64,000 nucleotides of DNA, taken from NCBI RefSeq assembly GCF_003814005.1, contig NZ_CP033898.1, positions 1,736,001 to 1,800,000 of the forward strand. The letters run 5' to 3'. Source of the DNA: Corynebacterium pseudopelargi (lineage in GTDB: Bacteria > Actinomycetota > Actinomycetes > Mycobacteriales > Mycobacteriaceae). Made by a program: the position numbers and the translations under genes. Shown piece after piece: positions 25,549 through 33,598 of the stretch; positions within the stretch are counted from its first letter, which is position 1; the number at the start of each line of letters is the position of its first letter. The notes beneath the pieces were generated by a model. It was not told the origin of the DNA and ran no database searches. It worked only from the letters and a program-made list of their open reading frames with translations.

Positions 25549-26574
25549 TTAGGCGGGTTGGAAACCTACGCCTGCTCCACCGGTGTTGAGGTCACGCAGT
25601 ACGGCTTCCATATTCACCGTGGCAGTGGGCGAATGCAGCGGGCCTTGCAGCGGGGTGTTGCAGGCAGCAAGTTCGGTGGGGATGATGCCACCGGAGATGA
25701 TGCCGACTACGCGGTCGCCTTCGATCAGCGGGCCGCCGGAATCACCGGGGCGTGCGCACACATGCGAGATAGCAAACTCTGGATCGCTGAGCAGCACCGG
25801 GCCGCAGGAGTTGTTGCTGGCAACACCTTGCTTGCAGGCCGTGTCGAGTGCGCGCGGTTCTGCACCCACGGCGTGCACGGCAACACCTGGATAGTATTCG
25901 CTGGTGATCTCGGTGTTGGGGCCCAGCTCAATCACTGCATAATCAAGGTCTTGGCCCTTGCGCACGATGGTGCCAGAGGGGGCGTTATTGCCAAGCTGCA
26001 CCGCATCAAGGCTCTTGATGGGTTGGCCAACTTCACCGCAGTGCCCGGCGGTAATGGCGAGCTTGCGCCCCTGGGCATCGGTGCCAGTGACAGCAACGGT
26101 GCACATGCTTTCGTCATTGACCAGGATCGGTGTACCTGGGCCATACAAGGTGGTGCCGCGGGCGTGAGCATCGCGAGCAACCTGCGGCACATCCGGGCCA
26201 TGGAAGAAGGATCCGGTTACGCGGTGAAGCACGGGGCCAGTCTGCAGTGCCATGACCTTAGAAAAAGGATCGTTAGTCCACTGGTAGAAAGGGCCGTTGG
26301 GCAAAGGCTCGAGCTCAAAGGGGGTTTCGACCGGGAATTGCTCGGCGAGGGCAGCAATTTGTTCTTCTAAGGTGGCCGAAGATCCAAGCTGGGCTTGATC
26401 CAAGGCTGCCTCTACTTGCCCTGCTACCTCGGGGTTGAGTTGAGCCAGCGGTGCCAACACTTGTTGGCTGAGCTGATCGCTGGACTGGGCCATGGCATTT
26501 GGAGCTGCCAGGGTGCCGGCCAGTGCCAGGGTGCCGCAGGCGATAGCGACGCGGCGCATCAAGCGTGAAGCCAT
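25549..26574 (-). CDS. Secreted chymotrypsin-family serine protease
   Basis: 341 residues with a Sec signal peptide (cleavage after AMA near residue 29). A helical propeptide-like region to about residue 120 precedes the S1 domain: catalytic His in ITAGHC, Asp in DLDYAVIE, Ser in RPGDSGGPL. Cys pairs around these motifs fit disulphides of secreted enzymes. Single gene with its own terminator at 25504. Substrate unknown. Confidence 0.92.
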   Translation of the reverse strand: MASRLMRRVAIACGTLALAGTLAAPNAMAQSSDQLSQQVLAPLAQLNPEVAGQVEAALDQAQLGSSATLEEQIAALAEQFPVETPFELEPLPNGPFYQWTNDPFSKVMALQTGPVLHRVTGSFFHGPDVPQVARDAHARGTTLYGPGTPILVNDESMCTVAVTGTDAQGRKLAITAGHCGEVGQPIKSLDAVQLGNNAPSGTIVRKGQDLDYAVIELGPNTEITSEYYPGVAVHAVGAEPRALDTACKQGVASNNSCGPVLLSDPEFAISHVCARPGDSGGPLIEGDRVVGIISGGIIPTELAACNTPLQGPLHSPTATVNMEAVLRDLNTGGAGVGFQPA

Positions 26575-26672
26575 AAAGGGAATCCTTTTCCTTTGAGTGA
26601 GAAAGTAGTCAAGGCCATGCTACGCCACCAATGCGCACTTCGATAGTCGTAGCGGGGGTGGGGGCCGGTTAA

Positions 26673-26698
26673 AAAGCCGCACCCAAAGGTGCGGCTTT
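26673..26698 (-). terminator. Terminator of the transcarboxylase operon
   Basis: AAAGCCGCACC/GGTGCGGCTTT perfect 11-bp stem with a four-base loop, and T-run on the minus strand (AAAAA at 671-675 of this block on the plus strand). Lies 19 bp after the biotin carrier gene. Confidence 0.9.
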
Positions 26699-26716
26699 CG
26701 TGTGGTGCAGGTTGGC

Positions 26717-27076
26717 TTAGTCGATTTCGACCAGTGCTTGGCCACCTTGGACCGAGTCGCCTACCTCCACATGGATTGCGCCCACGGTGCCGCCGGAAGG
26801 TGCGGTGATCTCTGTTTCCATCTTCATGGCTTCGAGGATCAACAGGACCTGGCCAGCCTCGATGGTGTCGCCCTCATTGACCAGCACCTTAAATACGGAG
26901 CCGGCAAGCGGAGCCACCACGGCGTTGGCGGAAACACCTTGCACGGAGGCGTTGGAGGGTTCGCTATGGGTTTGGCTAGAGCCGCCGAAGACGATCGATC
27001 CGAGTTGACGCTGCTCCTCTTCGACCTCGACTTCGACAGAGTAGGCAATGCCATTGACTGTCACATTAAGTTTCAT
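26717..27076 (-). CDS. Biotin carrier subunit (1.3S) of methylmalonyl-CoA transcarboxylase
   Basis: 119 residues. The biotinyl domain occupies about residues 52-119, with biotin attachment site EAMKM (K85). N-terminal 35 residues start MKLNVTVNG as in the Propionibacterium 1.3S subunit, and a flexible Ser/Ala linker follows. The swinging biotin carries CO2 between the 12S and 5S active sites. Last gene of the four-gene operon. On its own it could serve a decarboxylase or acyl-CoA carboxylase; the 5S neighbour decides. Confidence 0.9.
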   Translation of the reverse strand: MKLNVTVNGIAYSVEVEVEEEQRQLGSIVFGGSSQTHSEPSNASVQGVSANAVVAPLAGSVFKVLVNEGDTIEAGQVLLILEAMKMETEITAPSGGTVGAIHVEVGDSVQGGQALVEID

Positions 27077-27110
27077 GTTCTTCCTTGTGTTGAAGTTTCG
27101 CCGATTCCGC

Positions 27111-27368
27111 TTAGAGCTGCGGAATGTGGAGCTGAACGTTCTGTCGGCCCTGAGCCGCCCACGTGCGGTGACGCGAGTACTTCACGGCCTTGATCTTGCC
27201 TCTATTACCCAAGAAGGCGCTTACTGCAGCCGAGATGGCCAGCACGACGTCTTCTGGGATGGAGGCGTCTGAACGCTTGCGTAGTTCGGCAATTTCTTTT
27301 TCTGCCACATCCAAACGCTGGCTCAGACCTTGTACCAATTCGAGCAGTTGCTCGTTGCTCATTTCCAT
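27111..27368 (-). CDS. Small accessory subunit of the transcarboxylase (epsilon-like)
   Basis: 85 residues. The N-terminal half (residues 1-35, [20 protein letters not shown]) predicts a coiled coil; the second half has [13 protein letters not shown] and ends [17 protein letters not shown]. Small proteins of this kind accompany transcarboxylase or methylmalonyl-CoA decarboxylase genes, but their role is not settled. AAGGAG precedes the start. Located between the 12S and biotin carrier genes, 9 bp from the former. Confidence 0.75.
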   Translation of the reverse strand: MEMSNEQLLELVQGLSQRLDVAEKEIAELRKRSDASIPEDVVLAISAAVSAFLGNRGKIKAVKYSRHRTWAAQGRQNVQLHIPQL

Positions 27369-27377
27369 GGCTGCTCC

Positions 27378-28934
27378 TTACACCGGACCCAGGCCGTGCT
27401 TCTTCGCGGGGCGCGTCACGCGCTTATTGCTCAGCACCTCGAGGGCATTGGCGATGTGCATGCGGGTTTCGGCGGGGTCGATGATGTCGTCGACAAGCCC
27501 GCGCGAGGCGGCCATATAGGGGGTAGAGAACGTCTCGCGGTAGAGCTCGATGAGCTCCTGGCGCTTGGCTTCCTTATCCTCAGCGGCCTCAATCTCTTTG
27601 CGGAAGACCACATTGACAGCGCCTTCGGCACCCATGACGGCAATCTCTGCGGTAGGCCATGCATAGACGCGGTCTGCACCAAGATCCTTGGAGCACATGG
27701 CCAGGTGCGCGCCACCATAAGACTTACGCAGCTCGATGGTCACCTTCGGCACCGATGCCGCCGAATAGGCGTAGAGCATCTTCGCGCCGTGGCGGATAAT
27801 GCCACCGTGTTCCTGGGCAACGCCTGGCATAAAGCCCGGGACGTCCACGAAGGTCACCAGCGGAATATTGAAGGCGTTGCAGAAGCGGATGAACTGGCTG
27901 CCCTTATCGGAGGAGTTGATGTCGAGCACACCGGACATCACATTGGGCTGGTTGGCGATGATGCCGACGGTGCGGCCCACGATGCGAGCAAAACCAACCA
28001 CGAGGTTTTGGGCATAGCCTGCCTGCACCTCAAGGAAGTCGCCGCGGTCGACCACGCGGGTGATGATATCGCGGATGTCGTAGCCCTTCTTGCCTTCCAC
28101 GGGAACGATGTCGCGCAAAGACTCATCGGGCTCGACAATCGGATCGGGATTGACCACCGGGGGTTCCTCAGTGTTGTTCTGAGGAAGGAAGCTCAGCAGC
28201 TTCTGGGCGATCAGGATTGCCTGCTCATCATCTTCTGCAACGAAGTGGATATTGCCGGCCTTGGTCATGTGCGCATCGGCACCACCGAGCTGCTCTGCAG
28301 TAACGTCCTCGCCTGTGACCGACTTGATCACACCGGGGCCGGTGATGAACATGTTGGCCTTGCGGGTTTGGATGATGAAGTCCGTCAGTGCCGGGGAGTA
28401 CGCGGCACCGCCGGCGCAAGGGCCTGCGATGATCGAGATCTGCGGCACCAGACCAGACAGCAGCACGTTTTGGTAGAAGACCTTGCCGTAGCCGGAAAGG
28501 GAATCAATGCCTTCCTGGACGCGGGCTCCGCCTGAGTCGTTGATGAACACAAAAGGTGTGCCGGTGGTAGCGGATGCCTGCATCATGGCCGCTACCTTGT
28601 TGGACTGGGTTTCACCTGCGGAACCACCCATGACGGTGAAGTCTTGGGAAGCGATGTGCAGGGGGCGGCCGAAGACGGCGCCGGATCCTGTGACCACACC
28701 ATCGGCGGGCGCATCGGCTTTGTCCATGCCGAAGTGCGTGGTGCGGTGCTTGGCAAACATGCCGGTTTCGTAGAAGGTGCCTTCGTCGACAAGCGCCTCG
28801 ATGCGCTCACGGGCGGTGAGCTTGCCTTTTTCGTGCTGCTTGTCGATCTTTGCCTGGCCACCGCCGAGCTCAACCTTGTGGCGAGCCTCGGCCAGTTGCT
28901 CAAGGCGATCGGACATTGTGGGTTCGTTACTCAT
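27378..28934 (-). CDS. Methylmalonyl-CoA carboxyltransferase 12S subunit
   Basis: 518 residues, the length of the Propionibacterium 12S subunit. Two crotonase-like domains with the oxyanion-hole motifs SGGARVQEG and GPCAGGAAYSPAL in the N half and PGFMPGVAQEHGGIIRHGAKMLYAY in the C half. Moves the carboxyl group from (S)-methylmalonyl-CoA to biotin, giving propionyl-CoA. Close to PccB/MmdA; the 5S gene next to it points to transcarboxylase rather than acyl-CoA carboxylase. Confidence 0.92.
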   Translation of the reverse strand: MSNEPTMSDRLEQLAEARHKVELGGGQAKIDKQHEKGKLTARERIEALVDEGTFYETGMFAKHRTTHFGMDKADAPADGVVTGSGAVFGRPLHIASQDFTVMGGSAGETQSNKVAAMMQASATTGTPFVFINDSGGARVQEGIDSLSGYGKVFYQNVLLSGLVPQISIIAGPCAGGAAYSPALTDFIIQTRKANMFITGPGVIKSVTGEDVTAEQLGGADAHMTKAGNIHFVAEDDEQAILIAQKLLSFLPQNNTEEPPVVNPDPIVEPDESLRDIVPVEGKKGYDIRDIITRVVDRGDFLEVQAGYAQNLVVGFARIVGRTVGIIANQPNVMSGVLDINSSDKGSQFIRFCNAFNIPLVTFVDVPGFMPGVAQEHGGIIRHGAKMLYAYSAASVPKVTIELRKSYGGAHLAMCSKDLGADRVYAWPTAEIAVMGAEGAVNVVFRKEIEAAEDKEAKRQELIELYRETFSTPYMAASRGLVDDIIDPAETRMHIANALEVLSNKRVTRPAKKHGLGPV

Positions 28935-28949
28935 GTCGTGTCATATTCC

Positions 28950-30431
28950 TTATTCGGCTGGCTCGACCTTGACGGTCTGGCTACGGCCACCAACGGTGAC
29001 CTTGTAGGTGATGGGCTCAAGCACGGCTTCGTTCTCGCGCTTCTTCTGCTTGGCGGGATCCTTGCCCACGTTCTTTGGACCTTCGTCGCGGGTTCTAAAG
29101 AAGTTCGGTGCAACACCGGGGAACAAGGCGTTGGTGAGCACGTCCTCGTCGGTGCCATTGAAGCCTTCGAGCTTGGAGGCCTCTTCAACCAGGTGATCCC
29201 ACTCGGGCTCAAGCAGATCAGCCGGGCGAACGGTGATGGCTTCCTTCTTGGTTTGCTCCTGGGCCTGCTTGATCAGCTCAGGGTCGCGCTCGCCGATCGT
29301 CTCGCCGTAGTAGCCGAGCATGAGGTCGGCAAATTCGGCGGTCATGACCTTGTAGCGGCCCATGAGCACGTTGAACACGGCCTGGGTGCCCACGATCTGC
29401 GAAGAGGGAGTCACCAGCGGCGGGTAGCCTGCGTCCTTGCGCACGCGGGGTACTTCTTCCATGACCTCGTCGATGCGGTCGCCTGCACCCTGGGCGTTGA
29501 GCTGGCTTTCCATGTTAGAAAGCATGCCGCCGGGGATCTGGGAGAGGAAGATGTTGGTATCCACCAAGGTCTTCGACTCGAATTCCTTGTACTTCGGGCG
29601 CACCTGCTTGAAGTGATCGCGGATATGGATCAAACGCTCCATATCTAGATCGGTGGTGTAGTCGGTGCCTTCAAGCATCTCCACCAAGGACTCGGTGGGA
29701 TTGTGGCCTGGGCCAAGCGACATCGAAGAGATGGCGGTATCTACGACGTCGGCGCCGGCCTCGATGGCCTTCATCAGCGTCACCAGCGTCACGCCAGTGG
29801 TGGAGTGGCAGTGGACGTTGATTTGCGTATCTTCGCCGTAGGTTTCCTTGATGCCACGGACGATGTCGTAGGCGGGCTGCGGCTTGAGCAGGGCTGCCAT
29901 GTCTTTGAGCGCGATGGAAGATGCGCCCATGTCCAGCAGGCGTCCGGCTTGCTTGACGTAGCCTTCTACGTCGTGCAGCGGTGAAACGGTGTAGCAGATG
30001 GTGCCCTGGGCATGGCCATCTACCTTGGTCACGGCGTTCATGGCGCGCTCGAGGTTGCGGGGATCATTCAGTGCATCGAATACACGGAAGACGTCCATGC
30101 CGTTTTCTTTGGACTTCTCGGCGAACTTGTCTACCACCATGTCTTCGTAGTGGCGGTAGCCAAGGAGGTTCTGGCCGCGAAGCAGCATCTGCAGCTTGGA
30201 ATTCGGCATGAGTTTGCGGAAGGTGCGCAGTCGCTCCCAGGGATCTTCGTTGAGGAAGCGAATGCAGGCGTCGAAGGTGGCGCCGCCCCAGCACTCCACG
30301 GACCAGAATCCGGCCTTATCAATATCCTCACAGGCATCCACCATGTCTTCCATGGCCATGCGGGTTGCGAATAGGCTCTGGTGCGCGTCGCGCAGAGCGA
30401 CTTCGGTCACTCCAATTTTTCGTGGGCTCAT
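28950..30431 (-). CDS. Methylmalonyl-CoA carboxyltransferase 5S subunit (pyruvate carboxyltransferase)
   Basis: 493 residues from ATG 30431 (MSPRKIGV); a TTG three codons upstream is unlikely. TIM-barrel of the DRE-TIM/pyruvate carboxylase type: LRDAHQSLFATRM, QMLLRGQNLLGYRHY, SIALKDMAALLKPQ (carbamylated Lys) and INVHCHSTTGVT (metal His). These stretches closely resemble Propionibacterium freudenreichii 5S. It passes the carboxyl from biotin to pyruvate to give oxaloacetate. First gene of the operon. An oxaloacetate decarboxylase alpha chain is the alternative, but no membrane beta subunit is present. Confidence 0.92.
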   Translation of the reverse strand: MSPRKIGVTEVALRDAHQSLFATRMAMEDMVDACEDIDKAGFWSVECWGGATFDACIRFLNEDPWERLRTFRKLMPNSKLQMLLRGQNLLGYRHYEDMVVDKFAEKSKENGMDVFRVFDALNDPRNLERAMNAVTKVDGHAQGTICYTVSPLHDVEGYVKQAGRLLDMGASSIALKDMAALLKPQPAYDIVRGIKETYGEDTQINVHCHSTTGVTLVTLMKAIEAGADVVDTAISSMSLGPGHNPTESLVEMLEGTDYTTDLDMERLIHIRDHFKQVRPKYKEFESKTLVDTNIFLSQIPGGMLSNMESQLNAQGAGDRIDEVMEEVPRVRKDAGYPPLVTPSSQIVGTQAVFNVLMGRYKVMTAEFADLMLGYYGETIGERDPELIKQAQEQTKKEAITVRPADLLEPEWDHLVEEASKLEGFNGTDEDVLTNALFPGVAPNFFRTRDEGPKNVGKDPAKQKKRENEAVLEPITYKVTVGGRSQTVKVEPAE

Positions 30432-30863
30432 GCTTATCAAATGTAGGCGGATGTGATGCTAACTGCAGCCCGCGAAGGCTACAACTCAGGTCACATTCAC
30501 GCAAAATGTGGGAATTGAACACCGTTCGGGAATGTTGTTTTACGCCCGTGAACACGCGATTTAATGTCTGAATATGACCGACTACTCACAGAATCGGGCA
30601 TATATGAGTTTGCTCACGCCCGTTCGGACATGATCGCAGAAAGACTTATCCGGGCGGGCATCTGGGCAGACATGCAGGCGGGCATCCGGGCAAACACAGG
30701 GGTGTCGAGCGCTCGACAGGAGCCTCAGCGGACACTTCTGCCGAGCCTCAGCGGACACTTCTGAGGGCATCTCAGCCGGCGGCGATGCAGTCCAAGAGAG
30801 CACCGCGCCGAAGGCGCGCAGGGGTTTGCCTTTTGGGCTTCCAGCCCCTCCTCGCCTACTCCC
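30432..30863. other. Gene-free region with short direct repeats
   Basis: No gene recognised; a 66-codon rightward frame at 30564 runs through the repeats and has no ribosome-binding site. Contains the promoter of the transcarboxylase operon and the 3' end of the rskA-sigK transcript. A pair of related 20-mers (GCGGGCATC-GGGCA-ACA) lies near 30656-30696 and an exact repeat at 30720-30763. Confidence 0.5.
30720..30763. repeat. Exact 21-bp direct repeat, two copies
   Basis: The 21-mer starting GAGCCTCAGCGG and ending ACACTTCTG occurs at 30720-30740 and 30743-30763, two bases apart. TGTCCGCTGAG-type ends (its complement) recall some insertion sequence termini, but no transposase is near. Confidence 0.7.
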
Positions 30864-31535
30864 CTAGGCTTCGAGCGGCACCTCGAGCAAGGCCTGGGAA
30901 GGCGTGGTGGACCCACCCGCGGGTTCCTGGGTGATCATAAACGCCTTGGCCTGGCGCACACCGCTGATTTCGGCTTCCATCTCCGGCTCAATTTCCTCAG
31001 ATTCCATCACGCCTGCCGATTGCGCACCCTGATCATCCACCAACCACATCTGATAGGCCTGATCGGCGGGAGGAGCAGGAACATTGTGCAAGGACACCTT
31101 GGCTTGGTTCGAGCCCGGCGCATACTCCAGGGTGACGGTACCTCCGGCAACGGGCACTTCTACGGCCTTTTCGGCCTGCACGGATTGCTGCTGCTCGGCG
31201 TCGTTGCCAAGCTGTGGCACGACCACCACGGCTCCCACCACAAGCGCAGCCGCAGCGGCGATTGCTGCAAACCAGGGCTTTCTACGTCGGCTGATCGAAG
31301 GCACTTCTTGGGGCGTTAGGTCGGCTTTGAGTTTGCGCCACGCAGCATCACTATCAGGCATGTCCGCCTCCGAGCTCAACCCGGCAGCAACATCGCGGAA
31401 TTGGCCGCGCATGCGTTCAAATTCTGGTTCTTTTAGCTTTTCGACGTCGCGTGCTTCCTCATCCGGCAGCGCCCCGAAGGCGGAAAGCGCCGCGAGCATC
31501 TCCAGCTCCTCACGCGAAGGTTGTGGATTATTCAC
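30864..31535 (-). CDS. rskA: Anti-sigma-K factor
   Basis: 223 residues from GTG 31535; the GTG overlaps the sigK stop (GTGA) and has AGGAGG upstream, better than the GTG at 31547. An N-terminal cytoplasmic sigma-binding helical region (about 1-95) leads to one membrane segment (residues 100-120, IAAAAALVVGAVVVV) and an extracytoplasmic RskA-type domain with AYQMWLVDD. It should hold SigK inactive at the membrane until cleaved. Co-translated with sigK. Confidence 0.93.
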   Translation of the reverse strand: MNNPQPSREELEMLAALSAFGALPDEEARDVEKLKEPEFERMRGQFRDVAAGLSSEADMPDSDAAWRKLKADLTPQEVPSISRRRKPWFAAIAAAAALVVGAVVVVPQLGNDAEQQQSVQAEKAVEVPVAGGTVTLEYAPGSNQAKVSLHNVPAPPADQAYQMWLVDDQGAQSAGVMESEEIEPEMEAEISGVRQAKAFMITQEPAGGSTTPSQALLEVPLEA

Positions 31536-32086
31536 GAGCCCATGCACCTCCTTAACGACGCCATCGCGTCTCGTAGTCGAGTCTTAATTGCCGAATGTGT
31601 TGCGCCAAGGCGCTCTGCCACCTGCTTGTAGCTCAGGCCTTGGAAATAGGCCAAGGTAACAGCTTCACGTTGTTTGAGCGTAAGCCCTGCAAAGCACTGG
31701 GCAAGCGCTGCGTGCTCGTCGAGTTGCAGCGCCCTGGAATCTGCCGGTTCTTCTGCCCCGGTCGATTGCATTTGTTGGGTAAATGTATCGGTTCTGCGGT
31801 TTTGAGATTGGCGGCTTCGAAGCAGATCCACTGCCCTTCGATGCGCCATCGCCAGCACCCAACCTTCGGCCGAGCCTTTGTCTGGATTAAAACTATGGGC
31901 ACTGTGCCAGACCGATAAAAAGGCCTCGTGGGCAACGTCTTCTGCCAGCGCCGGATCGACTACCACTCGCAGCGCCAACCCATAGACGCGCTTGTGCAGC
32001 AGTCCGAAGAGCTGCTCAAAGGCTGCTACGTCACCACCGGCGGTGGCGAGCAGCAGCTCAGTCGCGTCGAGTTGAAGGCTTGGCAC
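31532..32086 (-). CDS. sigK: ECF RNA polymerase sigma factor SigK
   Basis: 184 residues from GTG 32086 (a GTG at 32092 is possible; neither has a clear ribosome-binding site). Region 2: DVAHEAFLSVWHSA and AMAHRRAVDLLRSRQ; region 4: LTLKQREAVTLAYFQGLSYKQVAERLGATHSAIKTRLR. Paired with rskA and divergent from a FAS1 lipoprotein gene, as sigK is linked to mpt70/mpt83 control in mycobacteria. Active SigK is expected to drive the lipoprotein gene. Confidence 0.92.
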   Translation of the reverse strand: MPSLQLDATELLLATAGGDVAAFEQLFGLLHKRVYGLALRVVVDPALAEDVAHEAFLSVWHSAHSFNPDKGSAEGWVLAMAHRRAVDLLRSRQSQNRRTDTFTQQMQSTGAEEPADSRALQLDEHAALAQCFAGLTLKQREAVTLAYFQGLSYKQVAERLGATHSAIKTRLRDAMASLRRCMGS

Positions 32087-32126
32087 GGGCACAACAGTAC
32101 ACAAAAAAATTTTTTCTCCCACACAC

Positions 32127-32154
32127 CCACCCACCCCACCGGGTGGCTCCGAAC
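32127..32154 (+). promoter_or_regulatory. Candidate SigK promoter of the FAS1 lipoprotein gene
   Basis: CCACCC (32127-32132), 16 bp, CCGAAC (32149-32154), 56 bp before the ATG. This resembles the mycobacterial SigK pattern as I remember it (CCATCC, 16-17 bp, CCGAAT), with one change in each box. The C-rich context makes chance matches for the -35 box easier. Confidence 0.5.
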
Positions 32155-32210
32155 ACTGTGTGAAGGCAGCACTCCGCTGCTTTATTTCGACCACATTTGA
32201 TCGGAGCATC

Positions 32211-32876
32211 ATGCACCTACACCGACGCACCGCCAAGACGGCAGCCGCCATTGTGGCCGCATCGACCCTCTTGCTTTCTGCTTGTTCAAACAGCGATGAG
32301 GACAGCACGGCTTCTTCTGAGGCCACTACCTCCGCTGTGATGAGCTCAACCAGCGCCGCCGCCACCTCTACGGAAGCAGTGGCGGCAGATAGCCCCAAGG
32401 GGCCGTTGTGCCAGGCATACGCCGATGCACACCCCGATGGCCCGGCTTCGCTTGAAGTGATTTCCGCCCAAAACGTGGTGGATGCCTTGCCCAATATCCC
32501 CGAGCTTTCCACGCTCACCTCGGCTCTTGCCGGGGAGCTGAACCCCGATGTGAATTTGATTGCCACCATCAAAGATGGTCAGTGGACCATCTTTGCGCCT
32601 ATCAACGCAGCATTTGAAAAGCTCGACACCGAGACCATCGAGCAGCTCAAGAACGACCCTGAGTTGCTCAGCAAGATCCTCACCTACCACGTCGTAGACG
32701 GCAAGGCAGATCTTTCCGCAGTGGTAGGCGAGCACACCACCGTTGAGGGCACCACCCTCGAAGTCACCGACGGCGATCCGATGAAGGTCAATGACGCCAC
32801 CATCGGCTGCGGCAATGTGCCTACCGAAAATGCCCAGGTGTACCTGATCGACTCCGTACTCATCCCCGCCGAATAA
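32211..32876 (+). CDS. FAS1 (fasciclin) domain lipoprotein, MPT83/MPT70-like
   Basis: 221 residues from ATG 32211 with GGAG upstream. Lipobox LSAC (Cys near residue 25), Ser/Thr/Ala-rich linker to about residue 58, then one FAS1 domain with TIFAPINAAFEKL and ILTYHVVDGKADL. A Cys pair (CQAY and IGCGNV) matches the disulphide in MPT70-type proteins. Surface-anchored, probably adhesive or signalling. Divergent from sigK, with a SigK-like promoter between. Confidence 0.92.
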   Translation: MHLHRRTAKTAAAIVAASTLLLSACSNSDEDSTASSEATTSAVMSSTSAAATSTEAVAADSPKGPLCQAYADAHPDGPASLEVISAQNVVDALPNIPELSTLTSALAGELNPDVNLIATIKDGQWTIFAPINAAFEKLDTETIEQLKNDPELLSKILTYHVVDGKADLSAVVGEHTTVEGTTLEVTDGDPMKVNDATIGCGNVPTENAQVYLIDSVLIPAE

Positions 32877-32912
32877 TCCCCACACTTTCCTATCTACTAA
32901 GGAGACAACACC

Positions 32913-33392
32913 ATGAACCGTTCCACCAAGATCGCCGCTCTTTCCGTCTTCGGCGCAGCAATCCTGACCCCTGCTGCTGCACAGGCTGCCACCTGGGATG
33001 CATGGATCCAACCCAGCGCACCGGGAGTGGACGTCGCTGGCGCACTGCCTGATTGGCACATTGAGAACGGCCACGCCGGAGCAAAGGCCGAAGATGCCAT
33101 CGCGTTGAGCGTCGCAGCCCTTGGCGGCAAGGCCAATGCTCATGCCAGCAACCTTTCTGGCCCTGCTGCTATTGCCGTTGGCGAAGGTGCTCATGTTGAG
33201 GCCCACGGCGTGAACCCCGGTCTTGCCATCGGCATTGCAGGCCCGAACACCATGGTGCATATCGACGGCACCACCCCAGTGGTATGCGAAGGCCAGGCGG
33301 GTTTCGCAGGGGATTTCCAAACCCTCACCGGCTGCATTGCTTACACCAACATTGATGGCAGCACTGTGACGGTGCCGCTGTCCTTGCGCTAA
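32913..33392 (+). CDS. Small secreted protein, unknown function
   Basis: 159 residues with a clean Sec signal peptide (cleavage after AQA near residue 25). The mature part is Gly/Ala/His-rich with alternating VAALGGKANAHA and AIAVGEGAHVEAHG repeats that could fold as a beta-helix-like or hexapeptide-like array, and one Cys pair (VVCEG, TGCIA). AAGGAG before the start. 36 bp after the FAS1 gene, so it may be in the SigK-controlled unit. Confidence 0.78.
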   Translation: MNRSTKIAALSVFGAAILTPAAAQAATWDAWIQPSAPGVDVAGALPDWHIENGHAGAKAEDAIALSVAALGGKANAHASNLSGPAAIAVGEGAHVEAHGVNPGLAIGIAGPNTMVHIDGTTPVVCEGQAGFAGDFQTLTGCIAYTNIDGSTVTVPLSLR

Positions 33393-33405
33393 ACACTGCA
33401 TCTGC

Positions 33406-33438
33406 AACCCCTTCGAGCCATCGTGCTTCGAGGGGGTT
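33406..33438 (+). terminator. Terminator after the FAS1/secreted protein genes
   Basis: 12-bp stem AACCCCTTCGAG paired with CTTCGAG-GGGGTT-type arm (two G-T pairs), loop of about nine bases, then TTATTG. Confidence 0.75.
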
Positions 33439-33483
33439 ATTGCGCTTTATCGAGGGTCTGCCTGCTCATTGCAGTATTGAGGT

Positions 33484-33538
33484 GGGGGTAGCAGTATTTC
33501 TACCCCCGAAAATTGGTGCTGATGTTACTGATGTTACT
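33484..33538 (+). promoter_or_regulatory. Inverted repeat plus tandem 9-bp direct repeat before a secreted protein gene
   Basis: GGGGGTAG (33484-33491) and CTACCCCC (33500-33507) form a perfect inverted repeat with an 8-bp spacer. Directly after it GATGTTACT occurs twice in tandem (33521-33529, 33530-33538), followed by an AT-rich stretch that could hold the -10 box. Looks like a binding site array for a regulator; which one is unknown. Confidence 0.5.
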
Positions 33539-33598
33539 TTTGTGACAATATTTAATTCAGATACCTCCATCTCTTCCCCTCAAATAGGAGTGCTAGCT

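Noticed and set aside
25558..26370. 270-codon rightward frame opposite the serine protease
   Set aside because: Shadow of the protease gene; the protease strand has signal peptide and catalytic triad.
27330..28535. 401-codon rightward frame opposite the 12S subunit gene
   Set aside because: Antisense shadow of a strongly conserved gene caused by codon bias.
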